Of a DNA stretch of 10,875 nucleotides, positions 1 to 7,883 are shown in pieces. The stretch's first letter is position 1. Each line of letters begins with the position of its first letter. Source of the DNA: an uncultured Ruminococcus sp. (lineage in GTDB: Bacteria; Bacillota; Clostridia; Oscillospirales; CAG-272); assembly GCA_902766115.1 (NCBI GenBank), contig CACXCL010000065.1, positions 1-10,875 on the forward strand, in the 5' to 3' direction. A program made the translations under genes and the position numbers. The notes under the pieces are model-generated. The model ran no database searches. It had not been told where the DNA came from and saw nothing but the letters and a program-made list of their open reading frames with translations.

Positions 1-438
1 CTCGGGAACGCCGAATTTCTCCGCTACGGTGTCATGCACAGGAATACTTTTCTGAATTCCCCCGGATTTCTCGATCCCGATTACTCAGTCAGAGACGACG
101 GCAGACTTTTCTTCGCCGGGCAGATGACGGGAGTCGAGGGATACGTTGAATCCGCGGCTTCGGGATTTGTCGCGGGTCTTTCAGCCGCGCTCAGGGCGCG
201 CGGCGAGGAGCCGTTGCCTTTTCCGCCGACGACAGTTATCGGAGCAATGGCAAACTACGTCGCCTTCGGCGGACAAGGAGATTTTCAACCGATGAACGCC
301 AATTTCGGCGTTGTCGCCCCGCTTGAAACGAGAGTCAAAGGGGGCAAGCGAATGAGAAACGAAGCCCTGGCGCGCCGTTCCCTTGAGGAGACGGACCGCC
401 TCGCCGGAATGATTCGAACTCTCGCGGGAGAAGAATGA
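1..438 (+). CDS. trmFO: TrmFO, folate-dependent tRNA (uracil-54-C5)-methyltransferase, C-terminal part
   Basis: This is the 3' part of a gene that begins before the window; about 145 C-terminal residues are visible and the frame is open from base 1. TrmFO uses methylenetetrahydrofolate and FADH2 to make ribothymidine at position 54 of the tRNA T-loop, in the cytoplasm. The stretch LGNAEFLRYGVMHRNTF at the window edge and GQMTGVEGYVESAASG (about bases 118-165) are hallmark C-terminal sequences of the family, the second lying in the FAD-binding part. The ATG at base 34 is internal (the M of GVMHRNT), not a start. The gene ends in TGA, and plsX follows after 25 bases, so the two are probably co-transcribed. 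GidA (MnmG) is a related flavoprotein, but these motifs fit TrmFO better. The identification is confident; the missing N-terminal part is presumed normal. Confidence 0.95.
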   Translation, partial: LGNAEFLRYGVMHRNTFLNSPGFLDPDYSVRDDGRLFFAGQMTGVEGYVESAASGFVAGLSAALRARGEEPLPFPPTTVIGAMANYVAFGGQGDFQPMNANFGVVAPLETRVKGGKRMRNEALARRSLEETDRLAGMIRTLAGEE

Positions 439-463
439 CGCTCTGACAGAGGGAGGTATATTC

Positions 464-1495
464 GTGAAGATAATAATCGACGCCATGGGCGGCGACCGCG
501 CGCCGGAAGAGACGGTAAAAGCCATCTCTCAGGCGTCCCGTGGAACGGATGCGGAGTTCGTCGTCACAGGTGACGAAAATGAAATAAAAAGACGCCTTAC
601 GCAGAACGGCGCCGACATGGCAAGGATCCGGGTCGTCCATACGGAGACCGTGATCACCATGGAGGACGATCCGATCTCGGCGGTCAAGGGCAAAAAAGAC
701 TCTTCCATGAGCGAGGGGCTCCGCCTCCTGAGGGACGGCGGCGACGCGTTCGTCAGTGCGGGGAACACAGGCGCTCTGTTCATGGGATCGTCCCTGATCG
801 TCCGGAACGTGAAGGGGATCAAACGTGCCGCCATCGGCGCGATCCTTCCGTTCGCCCGGCCTACGCTCCTCCTCGACAGCGGGGCGAACGTCACGGCGCT
901 TCCGGAGTATCTTCTTCAGTGGGCGATCCTCGGATCGCTTTATATGGAGAACGTTATGGGGATCGCTTCCCCCACGGTGGGACTGCTGAACAACGGCGTC
1001 GAGGAGCACAAGGGCACGCCGGCGCTTGTGGAGGCGTACGGTATGCTTCAAAAAACGGGATCGGTCAACTTCATCGGCAACGTGGAGGCAAGGGACGTCC
1101 CTTACGGACCCTGCGACGTGATCGTGACCGACGGATTTACCGGAAACGTCACGCTGAAACTCGCTGAGGGCGTCGCCTCCTTCCTTTTCAGGACTCTGAA
1201 AGAGACCCTGACGGAAAACGCGGCGTCAAAGATATTCGCATATCCCATGAAGGGCAAACTCAAAGGGCTCAAAACAAGATTTGACGCGTCGGAATACGGC
1301 GGAGCGCCGATCCTCGGACTAAGGAAACCCGTGATCAAGGCGCACGGGAGCTCCGACGCGAGAGCGTTCCTCAACGCGATAAGGCAGGCGGAAAGATTCG
1401 CCCGGTCGGGTTTCTCCGACAAGCTCGCCGGGATCGCGGAACTGAAGGGCTGCAAAAAAGATACGGAGAAAGAGGGAAACAGCGATGAGCAGTAA
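464..1495 (+). CDS. plsX: PlsX, phosphate acyltransferase (acyl-ACP:phosphate)
   Basis: PlsX transfers an acyl group from acyl carrier protein to phosphate, giving acyl-phosphate for PlsY, the first step of phospholipid synthesis in most Firmicutes; it acts as a peripheral membrane enzyme. The protein has 343 residues, the normal family length. It opens with the diagnostic IIIDAMGGDRAPEE (residues 3-16) and contains LLLDSGANV, GLLNNGVEEHKGT, FIGNVEARDVPYG and DVIVTDGFTGNV, all in family order, ending with YGGAPILGL and a short charged tail. I chose the GTG start at 464 because it puts the conserved MKIIIDAMGGD at the N-terminus and has a strong GGGAGG ribosome site at 451-456. The last 11 bases overlap rnc, which suggests translational coupling. 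No acpP follows, although it often does in Firmicutes. Confidence 0.97.
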   Translation: MKIIIDAMGGDRAPEETVKAISQASRGTDAEFVVTGDENEIKRRLTQNGADMARIRVVHTETVITMEDDPISAVKGKKDSSMSEGLRLLRDGGDAFVSAGNTGALFMGSSLIVRNVKGIKRAAIGAILPFARPTLLLDSGANVTALPEYLLQWAILGSLYMENVMGIASPTVGLLNNGVEEHKGTPALVEAYGMLQKTGSVNFIGNVEARDVPYGPCDVIVTDGFTGNVTLKLAEGVASFLFRTLKETLTENAASKIFAYPMKGKLKGLKTRFDASEYGGAPILGLRKPVIKAHGSSDARAFLNAIRQAERFARSGFSDKLAGIAELKGCKKDTEKEGNSDEQ

Positions 1496-2201
1496 TATTA
1501 TTTCTCCCGATTCTCTCGAGAAGAGGATCGGTTACACGTTCAGGGACAAGTCTCTTCTGACCGTGGCGCTCACTCACTCTTCTTTTACCAATGAGAAAAA
1601 GGCGCGGGGTGAGGAATCGGCGTGCAACGAGCGTCTGGAATTTCTCGGGGACTCCGTTCTGTCCCTTGTGACAAGCACTCATATTTTTGAGGAATACAAG
1701 GACCTCCAGGAGGGAGATCTGACCAAGATACGCGCCGCCGTGGTCTGCGAGAAGGCCCTGGCGAAATACGCCGCCGAGATCGAGCTCGGCAGGTATATGT
1801 ACCTGGGACGCGGGGAGGACATGAACAACGGCCGTGAGAGGGCGTCCATCACGTCCGACGCCTTCGAGGCGCTCCTCGCCGCAATGTTCATCGACTCAGG
1901 AAACGACGTGGAACCTGTCAGACGGTTCGTCCTGCCTTTCATCGATGCGGAAATCGGGCATATCAGGAGCGGCGGGGCTTTCGAGGACTACAAGACCGCC
2001 CTTCAGCAGATCATCCAGCAGGCGAATTCGGAAAAGCTGGAATACGTTCTTGTGGGCGAATCCGGTCCCGATCACGACAAGGTATTCGAGATCGAGGCGC
2101 GGCTCAACAGCAACGTCATCGGCCACGGAAAAGCCGGATCCAAAAGAGAAGCCGAGCAGCTCGCCGCCAAAGAGGCGCTCCTGTTGTTCGGAGAGGAATA
2201 A
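1485..2201 (+). CDS. rnc: Ribonuclease III
   Basis: RNase III cuts double-stranded RNA and processes the ribosomal RNA precursor and some messenger RNAs in the cytoplasm. The 238-residue protein has the normal two-domain form. The catalytic domain carries the signature NERLEFLGDSVL (residues 48-59), with E52 and D56 as expected metal ligands, and the second metal-binding pair D125 and E128 in SDAFEALLAAMF. The double-stranded-RNA-binding domain covers about residues 168-235 and ends with the typical GHGKAGSKREAEQLAAKEAL. The ATG start lies inside the end of plsX, with a GAGGG ribosome site about 8 bases upstream. All catalytic residues are present, so the enzyme should be active. RNase III genes often control their own transcript by cleaving a leader hairpin; I do not see an obvious site here. 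Confidence 0.97.
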   Translation: MSSNIISPDSLEKRIGYTFRDKSLLTVALTHSSFTNEKKARGEESACNERLEFLGDSVLSLVTSTHIFEEYKDLQEGDLTKIRAAVVCEKALAKYAAEIELGRYMYLGRGEDMNNGRERASITSDAFEALLAAMFIDSGNDVEPVRRFVLPFIDAEIGHIRSGGAFEDYKTALQQIIQQANSEKLEYVLVGESGPDHDKVFEIEARLNSNVIGHGKAGSKREAEQLAAKEALLLFGEE

Positions 2202-2216
2202 TATACGGGGTGCGAT

Positions 2217-3236
2217 GTGAGACATATAAATATTCCCGTGTTCGTACCCCATCTCGGATGCCCGAATAAGTGCGTTTTCTGCGATCAGCGCGCTATCTCG
2301 GGCATAAGTTATTTTTCGGAGGACGACGCGCGCGCCGTGATCGACGAGACGCTTACTACCGTGAGGGAAGACGATGAGTGCGAAATCGCATTTTTCGGCG
2401 GATCGTTTACCGGGATAGACCGGTCACTCATGATCCGCCTGCTCGACCTTGCCGAGGGATACGTCCGGGGCGGAAAAGCGTGCGGCATAAGAATGTCGAC
2501 GAGACCGGATTATATCGACCCCGATATCGTCGGGATACTGCAAAAATACGCCGTACGTGCTGTCGAACTGGGGATCCAGTCGATGAATGACCGAGTGCTT
2601 GAATTTTCAAGGAGAGGCCACACCGCCGCAGACACGGAACGCGCAGCGGGACTGCTGAGGGAAGGGGGTATCCCCTTCGTCGGGCAGATGATGGTGGGGC
2701 TCCCTTTGTCGACTCCGCGGGACGAGGTCGAATGCGCGGAGAAGATCTGCGCCCTCGGCGCGGAAGCGAGCCGTATCTATCCCACGCTTGTTTTCAGAAA
2801 CACGGAACTGAACGGGATGACCGAGAGGGGAGAATACGTTCCTCTGACAGTCGATGAAGCCGTCGTCCGTTCTGCCGACGCGCTGACCGTTTTTCTGAAA
2901 AACGGGGTGAGGTGCCTCAGGATTGGACTCTGTGACACGGACAGACTGTCGGAGGAGGGCGATTTTATCGCGGGCCCGAGGCATCCTGCTATGGGCGAGC
3001 TTGTAAAAAGCGAGATCTACAGGCGGGCGATATTTCGCGAGATATCACGCCTCGAAAAAGACGGAGAACTCACCGGTTCCGTGGAAATTTCCGTTCCGGC
3101 AGGGGACCTCTCGGCAGCCATAGGACACAAGGGACGGAACAGAACGGAAATTTTGGACCAATATGCCATAAAACGCGCGGTTTTCCTTGAAAAAAACTCC
3201 CTTTTGAGGTATAATATTCAGGTAAGACTGTTTTAG
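2217..3236 (+). CDS. Elp3-like radical SAM protein, stand-alone (no acetyltransferase domain)
   Basis: This 339-residue protein is a radical S-adenosylmethionine enzyme of the Elp3-related group (COG1243-like) that often sits between rnc and smc in Clostridia. The iron-sulfur cluster motif CPNKCVFC is at residues 15-22 (C15, C19, C22). It is followed by AFFGGSFTG (58-66), STRPDYI (94-100), ELGIQSM (117-123), GQMMVGLP (156-163) and RIYPTLVFRNTEL (187-199), all typical of Elp3 radical SAM domains. The GNAT acetyltransferase domain of true Elp3 is absent. The C-terminal 50 residues contain AAIGHKGRN, a GxxG loop that recalls a KH RNA-binding fold. The GTG start gives MRHINIPVFVPHLGCP, the usual family opening, but the ribosome site is weak (GGGG at 2207-2210). 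An overlapping ATG at 2215 is out of frame and stops at once. The substrate is unknown; tRNA modification is a guess from Elp3. Confidence 0.9.
   Translation: MRHINIPVFVPHLGCPNKCVFCDQRAISGISYFSEDDARAVIDETLTTVREDDECEIAFFGGSFTGIDRSLMIRLLDLAEGYVRGGKACGIRMSTRPDYIDPDIVGILQKYAVRAVELGIQSMNDRVLEFSRRGHTAADTERAAGLLREGGIPFVGQMMVGLPLSTPRDEVECAEKICALGAEASRIYPTLVFRNTELNGMTERGEYVPLTVDEAVVRSADALTVFLKNGVRCLRIGLCDTDRLSEEGDFIAGPRHPAMGELVKSEIYRRAIFREISRLEKDGELTGSVEISVPAGDLSAAIGHKGRNRTEILDQYAIKRAVFLEKNSLLRYNIQVRLF
3187..3215 (+). promoter_or_regulatory. Sigma-A-type promoter inside the 3' end of the radical SAM gene, driving smc
   Basis: TTGAAA at 3187-3192 (five of six consensus bases) and a perfect TATAAT at 3210-3215 are separated by exactly 17 bases. 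The site lies within the last 17 codons of the radical SAM gene, in a markedly AT-rich patch of a GC-rich region. Transcription would start near 3222 and give smc a leader of about 90 bases. A sequence almost identical around the -10 occurs at 9121-9149. Prediction only; no transcript start is known. Confidence 0.7.
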
Positions 3237-3311
3237 CGTCGCACTGTCGCCGTAAGGCCCGCGCCGCAGCCCCGGAGAGGGGATCAAAACAACGAAACGG
3301 AGGAAGTCCAC
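3237..3311 (+). other. Intergenic leader before smc
   Basis: This 75-base gap is the largest in the window. It is GC-rich in its first part, with only a weak 4-bp hairpin (CCCC 3270-3273 with GGGG 3279-3282) and no U-run, so it is not a terminator. The ribosome site GGAGG at 3299-3303 stands 8 bases before the TTG start of smc and decides that start. Confidence 0.6.
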
Positions 3312-6300
3312 TTGTATCTGAAATCGCTTGAGGTCCACGGGTTCAAATCATTTCCTGACAAGACCGTACTGAACTTCAATCCGGGCGCAACGATCATCGT
3401 CGGTCCCAACGGGAGCGGAAAATCGAATATCACCGACGCCATGCGCTGGGTGCTGGGCGAGCTTTCTTCGAAGAACCTCAGGGGAAGCAAGATGGAGGAC
3501 GTCATCTTTTCCGGCGCGGACGGAGTGCGCCCCATGGGGTACGCCGAGGTGTCCGTCACCTTCGACAACAGCGGGAAAGGAAAGACAATAAACAGCGAAT
3601 ACGACGAGATCACCGTCACCAGGCGTTACTACCGCGCCGGCGACAGCGAGTACTACATAAACAGAAAACAGGTGCGCCTGCGCGACATCTACGAGCTCTT
3701 CATGAACACAGGCGTGGGACGCGAGGGGTATTCCATCATCGGTCAGGGCAAGATCGCCGAGATAATCTCGAAGAAAAGCGAGGACAGGAGGTCCATCTTC
3801 GAGGAGAGCGCAGGTATCAGCAAATACCGCTACCGCAAGCAGGAATCTCAGAAAAAGCTCGCCGAGACCGAGGCCAACATGGAACGCGTGTCCGATATCC
3901 AGACCGAGGTGGAATCCCGTCTCGGGCCTTTGGAGCGCGATTCAAAAAAGGCGAGACGTTATCTGGAGCTTTATGATGAAAAAAAGCGGCTGGACGTATC
4001 CCTATGGCTCTACGATATGAAGGGCGCCAGGGAGGAGCTTGAAAAGACCGAGACCGACACGGAAATGTCCTCTCACGAACTTGAGCTTGCCGAGGACACC
4101 CTACGCGCCGTCGAGTCGCAGATCGAGCGCCACTATGAACTCTCGCGTGATAACAAAGAGGCGTCCCAGCGTAATCTCGACAAGATCGGAGAAAAGAGAA
4201 AGAACGCGTCGAAGCTTGAAAACGACGCGCGGCTGCTGGAAAACGACACCTTCCACGCAAGGCAGAAAAGAGCTGACGAGGAAGAGATGATCCGCGCCGC
4301 CGAGGAGGCGATCGACGCGGAAAAGAAGAGGAAAGAACAGCTGACCGCGGAGCTTGGCAACATTGAATCGGCGATAAACAAATCGCGTGAGAACGAGAAG
4401 ACGATCTCGGACCGGCGCGACGGATACATAAAATCAAGAGACGAAAAGGACAGGGTAATTTCCGAACTGTTCGAAGAAAGACAGCGCGTGGAAGCGGAGA
4501 TCGGAGACTGTTCCGTCCGCCTGAACGTGCTGAAAAACACCGTCTCATCGCGCTCCGAGCAGAAGGCTGAGACGGAACGGCAGATCAGGCAGTACAAAGA
4601 ACAGCGGGACGACCTGGAAAGATCCTACTACGGGTCCAAAGGAACAGCCGAGAAGTACGACAGTCAGATAAGTGAGGAAAAAGCCGCCCTCGAAAAGGCG
4701 ACGGCGTCTCTCGCAAAAATCACCGGAGACCTCGGCGCGGCATCAAGGGAGAGGGTATCGCGGACCGCCGCCGTGGACTCGCTTGAGAGCCGTGTCACGG
4801 CTCTTGAGAGAATGGCGGAACACTTCGACGGTTACAATAACAGCGTCCGATTCGTTATGAATGAAGTGAAGGAGGGGAGACTCTCCGGTGTTCACGGCCC
4901 GCTGTCAAAGATAATCAAAGTCGGGAACGAGTATTCCGTCGCCGTGGAAACGGCGCTGGGACCTGCGCTTCAGAACATCGTCACCTCCGACGAGGCGGCG
5001 GCGAAGGCGGCTATCCGCGCTCTGAAGAACGCGGGCGCCGGCAGAGCGACGTTCTATCCCATCACCACCGTAAAAGGCGTCGCGAGAAATCAGGAGACAG
5101 GGAGCGCGGCGGGATGCCGCGGCTTTGTCGGCTTTGCCGACGAGCTTGTCGAATGCGATCCCAAGTACCGCGACATCATCAGCTCCGTGCTGGGCCGCGT
5201 CACCGTGTTCGATAATATCGACAACGCGTCCGATATGGCGCGCGCCCGCTCTTTCAAGGTCCGAGCCGTCACTCTCGACGGACAGCAGATCAACGTGGGC
5301 GGCTCCTTCACCGGAGGAAGTGTGCGCCGGGACAGCGGCATCCTCACCCGGGATTCGCAGATCGAATCGCTGAAGAAGCAGCTTGAATCAGAGAAAAAAC
5401 TTCTCGAGAAGGCGTCGTCCGACGAGGACGCTCTTGAAACGGAACGGGCAAAGCTTGCCCTGGAGCGGGTCGACAGAGAGGAGAAGATCCGTCTTCTCGA
5501 GTCTCTCGGCTCGGCTGAGAAGACTCAGCTGGGCGAGATCGAGGCAAAGCTCGACTTCACAAAGAGCGTCATCGAAAAACTGACGGCAGACGTCGACGAC
5601 TCCGACGGCGGCAAGGAAGAAAACGAGGCGCAGATAGCCGAACTTGAGAAACAGATAGCCGAAAAGACCGCCGAGGTCTCACGTATCAACGCCGAGCGCG
5701 CTGAGCGCGCCGGCGAGAGGGGAGATTTCGACCTCAGCGCGGACGAGGAGACGGAAAAGCTTGCAGCCGCCAGGATCGAGACCGCGCGTCTGGAAAAGGA
5801 CCTTGAAAATACCGGAGGTGCGATCGCGGAATCCGGCTTGAGGATCGAAGAGCGCGAGGCGGAGATAAAACAGCGCAGGGAAGAGATCGAGAATCTGAAG
5901 GAACAGATCGCTTCCGCCGCCGACCGCTCGAAAGAGATCATGGGCGAGTCGGAAAGATCCGACGCCGAGCTCCGCGAACTGGAGGAAAAGCAGCGCGAGC
6001 TCGAGGCGGAGGGCGACAAGCTTGAGGCGGGGATCGCCGAGTTGAGAAAGAAAGAAAAAGAGCAGACCTCGAAAAAAGAGCTTGCGTTCGTCGCGCACAC
6101 GAAGAACGAGAACAAACTGGAAAAACTCCGCGAGAACATCGACAAAATGACCGCGCGCCTCTGGGACGAGTACGAGCTTACCTTCAGCGGCGCGGTGGAA
6201 CTTGAAAGCTCCGAGGGGTGGGAAGCCGTCGACGAGACCAACAGACGGAGAACAGGCGCCCGCTTCAACGAGCTGCGCACAGAGATCAAGTCCCTGGGAA

Positions 6301-6917
6301 ACGTTAACGTGGGCGCCATACAGGAATACGCCGAGACCAAGGAAAGATACGACAGCATCAAGCGTCAGATGGACGACCTGCTCTCCTCCCGCGCGGAGCT
6401 TGAGGAGATCATCTCCTCCATCGAGGACGACATGAAGCGGATGTTCACCGAGGCGTTCCGGGCGATCAGCAAAAACTTCACCGAGGTGTTCCGCGACCTG
6501 TTCGGAGGAGGCAATGCCGAGTTGTCTCTCACCGATCCGGAGGACGTGCTCGGCAGCGGCATCGAGATCAGCGCCGCGCCTCCCGGAAAGACCATCAAGC
6601 ATCTGAGTCTTCTGTCCGGAGGCGAGCAGGCGTTCATCGCCATCGCGCTGATGTTCGCGCTTATAAAGTTCAATCCGTCGCCTTTCTGCATCTTCGACGA
6701 GATCGAGGCTGCGCTTGACGAAGTGAACGTCACGCGGTTCGCGAATTACGTGAAGCGGTTCTCGAAGGATATGCAGATCATCATGATCACCCACCGCCGC
6801 GGCACCATGGACATCGCCGATACGCTGTACGGAGTGACCATGCCGCGCAAGGGGATCTCAAAGGTGTTCACTCTCGATATCAACAACACTCTGGAGAACG
6901 AAAAATTCGTCGGCTGA
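3312..6917 (+). CDS. smc: Smc, chromosome segregation condensin ATPase
   Basis: Smc forms the two-armed ATPase core of bacterial condensin with ScpA and ScpB and organises newly replicated origins on the nucleoid. At 1201 residues it is full length. The N-terminal head has Walker A GPNGSGKSN (residues 31-39) and a Q-loop SIIGQGKI (141-148). Two long charged coiled-coil arms, rich in E, K and R (about 170-500 and 680-1000), flank a hinge at about 500-680 with HGPLSKII and GGSFTGGSV. The C-terminal head has the ABC signature LSGGEQ (1101-1106) and Walker B CIFDEIEAALDE (1126-1137) with the catalytic E1130. The TTG start is fixed by the family opening MYLKSLEVHGFKSF and by GGAGG at 3299-3303. 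A promoter just upstream could separate its expression from rnc. ScpA and ScpB are not in the window. RecN or SbcC are excluded by the hinge and length. Confidence 0.98.
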   Translation: MYLKSLEVHGFKSFPDKTVLNFNPGATIIVGPNGSGKSNITDAMRWVLGELSSKNLRGSKMEDVIFSGADGVRPMGYAEVSVTFDNSGKGKTINSEYDEITVTRRYYRAGDSEYYINRKQVRLRDIYELFMNTGVGREGYSIIGQGKIAEIISKKSEDRRSIFEESAGISKYRYRKQESQKKLAETEANMERVSDIQTEVESRLGPLERDSKKARRYLELYDEKKRLDVSLWLYDMKGAREELEKTETDTEMSSHELELAEDTLRAVESQIERHYELSRDNKEASQRNLDKIGEKRKNASKLENDARLLENDTFHARQKRADEEEMIRAAEEAIDAEKKRKEQLTAELGNIESAINKSRENEKTISDRRDGYIKSRDEKDRVISELFEERQRVEAEIGDCSVRLNVLKNTVSSRSEQKAETERQIRQYKEQRDDLERSYYGSKGTAEKYDSQISEEKAALEKATASLAKITGDLGAASRERVSRTAAVDSLESRVTALERMAEHFDGYNNSVRFVMNEVKEGRLSGVHGPLSKIIKVGNEYSVAVETALGPALQNIVTSDEAAAKAAIRALKNAGAGRATFYPITTVKGVARNQETGSAAGCRGFVGFADELVECDPKYRDIISSVLGRVTVFDNIDNASDMARARSFKVRAVTLDGQQINVGGSFTGGSVRRDSGILTRDSQIESLKKQLESEKKLLEKASSDEDALETERAKLALERVDREEKIRLLESLGSAEKTQLGEIEAKLDFTKSVIEKLTADVDDSDGGKEENEAQIAELEKQIAEKTAEVSRINAERAERAGERGDFDLSADEETEKLAAARIETARLEKDLENTGGAIAESGLRIEEREAEIKQRREEIENLKEQIASAADRSKEIMGESERSDAELRELEEKQRELEAEGDKLEAGIAELRKKEKEQTSKKELAFVAHTKNENKLEKLRENIDKMTARLWDEYELTFSGAVELESSEGWEAVDETNRRRTGARFNELRTEIKSLGNVNVGAIQEYAETKERYDSIKRQMDDLLSSRAELEEIISSIEDDMKRMFTEAFRAISKNFTEVFRDLFGGGNAELSLTDPEDVLGSGIEISAAPPGKTIKHLSLLSGGEQAFIAIALMFALIKFNPSPFCIFDEIEAALDEVNVTRFANYVKRFSKDMQIIMITHRRGTMDIADTLYGVTMPRKGISKVFTLDINNTLENEKFVG

Positions 6918-6946
6918 CGGCCGACGGGGAAGGCCGCGTTACGCGG
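6908..6946 (+). promoter_or_regulatory. Tandem GC-rich hairpins at the smc/ftsY junction
   Basis: Two perfect inverted repeats follow each other. CGTCGGC (6908-6914) pairs with GCCGACG (6920-6926) around a 5-base loop that contains the smc stop codon. CCGCG (6934-6938) pairs with CGCGG (6942-6946) around a TTA loop, ending about 10 bases before the ftsY ribosome site. No T-run follows either, so they are not intrinsic terminators. They may affect message stability or processing between smc and ftsY; this is inference. Confidence 0.5.
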
Positions 6947-6962
6947 GACTGTGACAGGAGCC

Positions 6963-7883
6963 ATGGCATTTTTTGACAAACTGAAAAAGGGACTTCGCAA
7001 GACCAAGGAAGCGGTCATGAACCGCGTGGACGACGTGATCAAGGCGTTCCGCCGGGTGGACGAGGATCTTCTCGAAGAACTTGAGGAGATCATGATCTGC
7101 GCCGACATGGGCATGGAGACTTCCGAGGAGATCATCGAAGAACTCAGAAATAAGATCAAAGAAGACAAAATTACGGAACCCGGGGCGGTGAAAGACGCGC
7201 TCTGCGCCATTCTCCGGGACCACGTGGGAGAGGGCGGAGACCTTGTCCTCGACACGACGCCGTCCGTCGTCCTTGTGATCGGCGTCAACGGCGTGGGCAA
7301 GACCACGTCCATCGGGAAGATAGCGCATAACCTCAAGTCCCGGGGCAAAAAGGTGATCGTCGCCGCTGCGGACACGTTCCGCGCCGCCGCCATCGAGCAG
7401 CTTGCCATCTGGTGCGACAGAGCGGGCGTCGATCTTATAAAGCAGAACGAGGGCTCCGATCCGGCGTCCGTGGTTTACGACGCGATCGCCGCGACGAAAA
7501 AGAGAGGCGCCGACGTTCTTGTGGTAGATACCGCGGGACGGCTTCATAATAAGAAAAACCTGATGGACGAGCTCGCCAAGATCGACCGAGTCATCGGTCG
7601 TGAGTTGCCCGGAGCGTCCCGGGAGACGCTTCTCGTGCTCGACGCCACCACGGGTCAGAACGCCATCGAGCAGGCGAAGGAATTCAAGAAAGCCGCCGAC
7701 ATCACCGGTCTCGTGCTGACCAAACTGGACGGCACCGCCAAAGGAGGCGCCGTGTTCGCCATCAAGAACACGGTGGATATACCCGTGAAATTCATCGGAG
7801 TTGGCGAGCAGATCGACGATATGGAGCCCTTCGACGCGGATATGTTCGTCCGCGCGCTCCTTGAGATGGAGGAAGAGCAATGA
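6963..7883 (+). CDS. ftsY: FtsY, signal recognition particle receptor GTPase
   Basis: FtsY is the membrane-associated receptor that docks the SRP-ribosome complex at the Sec translocon; it forms a GTP-dependent twin with Ffh. From the ATG at 6963 it has 306 residues and consists of little more than the NG domain: a short basic N-terminal helix (MAFFDKLKKGLRKTK) without the long acidic region of the E. coli protein. The GTPase motifs are complete: P-loop GVNGVGKT (107-114), DTFRAAAIEQL, DTAGR (189-193) and TKLDG (253-257). I prefer this ATG because family proteins begin in this way and AGGAG stands at 6956-6960, although only 2 bases separate them; a GTG at 6951 would add four residues. It follows smc, as in many Firmicutes, and its stop codon overlaps the start of the next gene. 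Confidence 0.96.
   Translation: MAFFDKLKKGLRKTKEAVMNRVDDVIKAFRRVDEDLLEELEEIMICADMGMETSEEIIEELRNKIKEDKITEPGAVKDALCAILRDHVGEGGDLVLDTTPSVVLVIGVNGVGKTTSIGKIAHNLKSRGKKVIVAAADTFRAAAIEQLAIWCDRAGVDLIKQNEGSDPASVVYDAIAATKKRGADVLVVDTAGRLHNKKNLMDELAKIDRVIGRELPGASRETLLVLDATTGQNAIEQAKEFKKAADITGLVLTKLDGTAKGGAVFAIKNTVDIPVKFIGVGEQIDDMEPFDADMFVRALLEMEEEQ

Noticed and set aside
335..1051. A 238-codon open frame on the - strand
   Set aside because: It is antisense to the trmFO end and plsX, with an R- and H-rich composition typical of a shadow frame.
2195..2206. GGAATAATATAC at the rnc stop, similar to the -10 regions of the two promoters
   Set aside because: The first base of the hexamer is changed and no -35-like sequence lies 16-18 bases upstream.
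3270..3282. CCCC/GGGG hairpin before smc as a possible terminator
   Set aside because: The stem has only four pairs and no T-run follows; the following bases lead into the smc ribosome site.
5690..5720. Short GC-rich repeat (GAGCGCGCTGAGCGCGC) in smc
   Set aside because: It encodes the AERAERA coiled-coil pattern and is explained by heptad-like amino-acid repetition.
5679..6794. A 371-codon open frame on the - strand
   Set aside because: It lies wholly antisense to the coiled-coil and C-terminal head of smc. GC-rich third positions keep the opposite frame open, and its translation has low-complexity L, D, R and V content with no recognisable motif.
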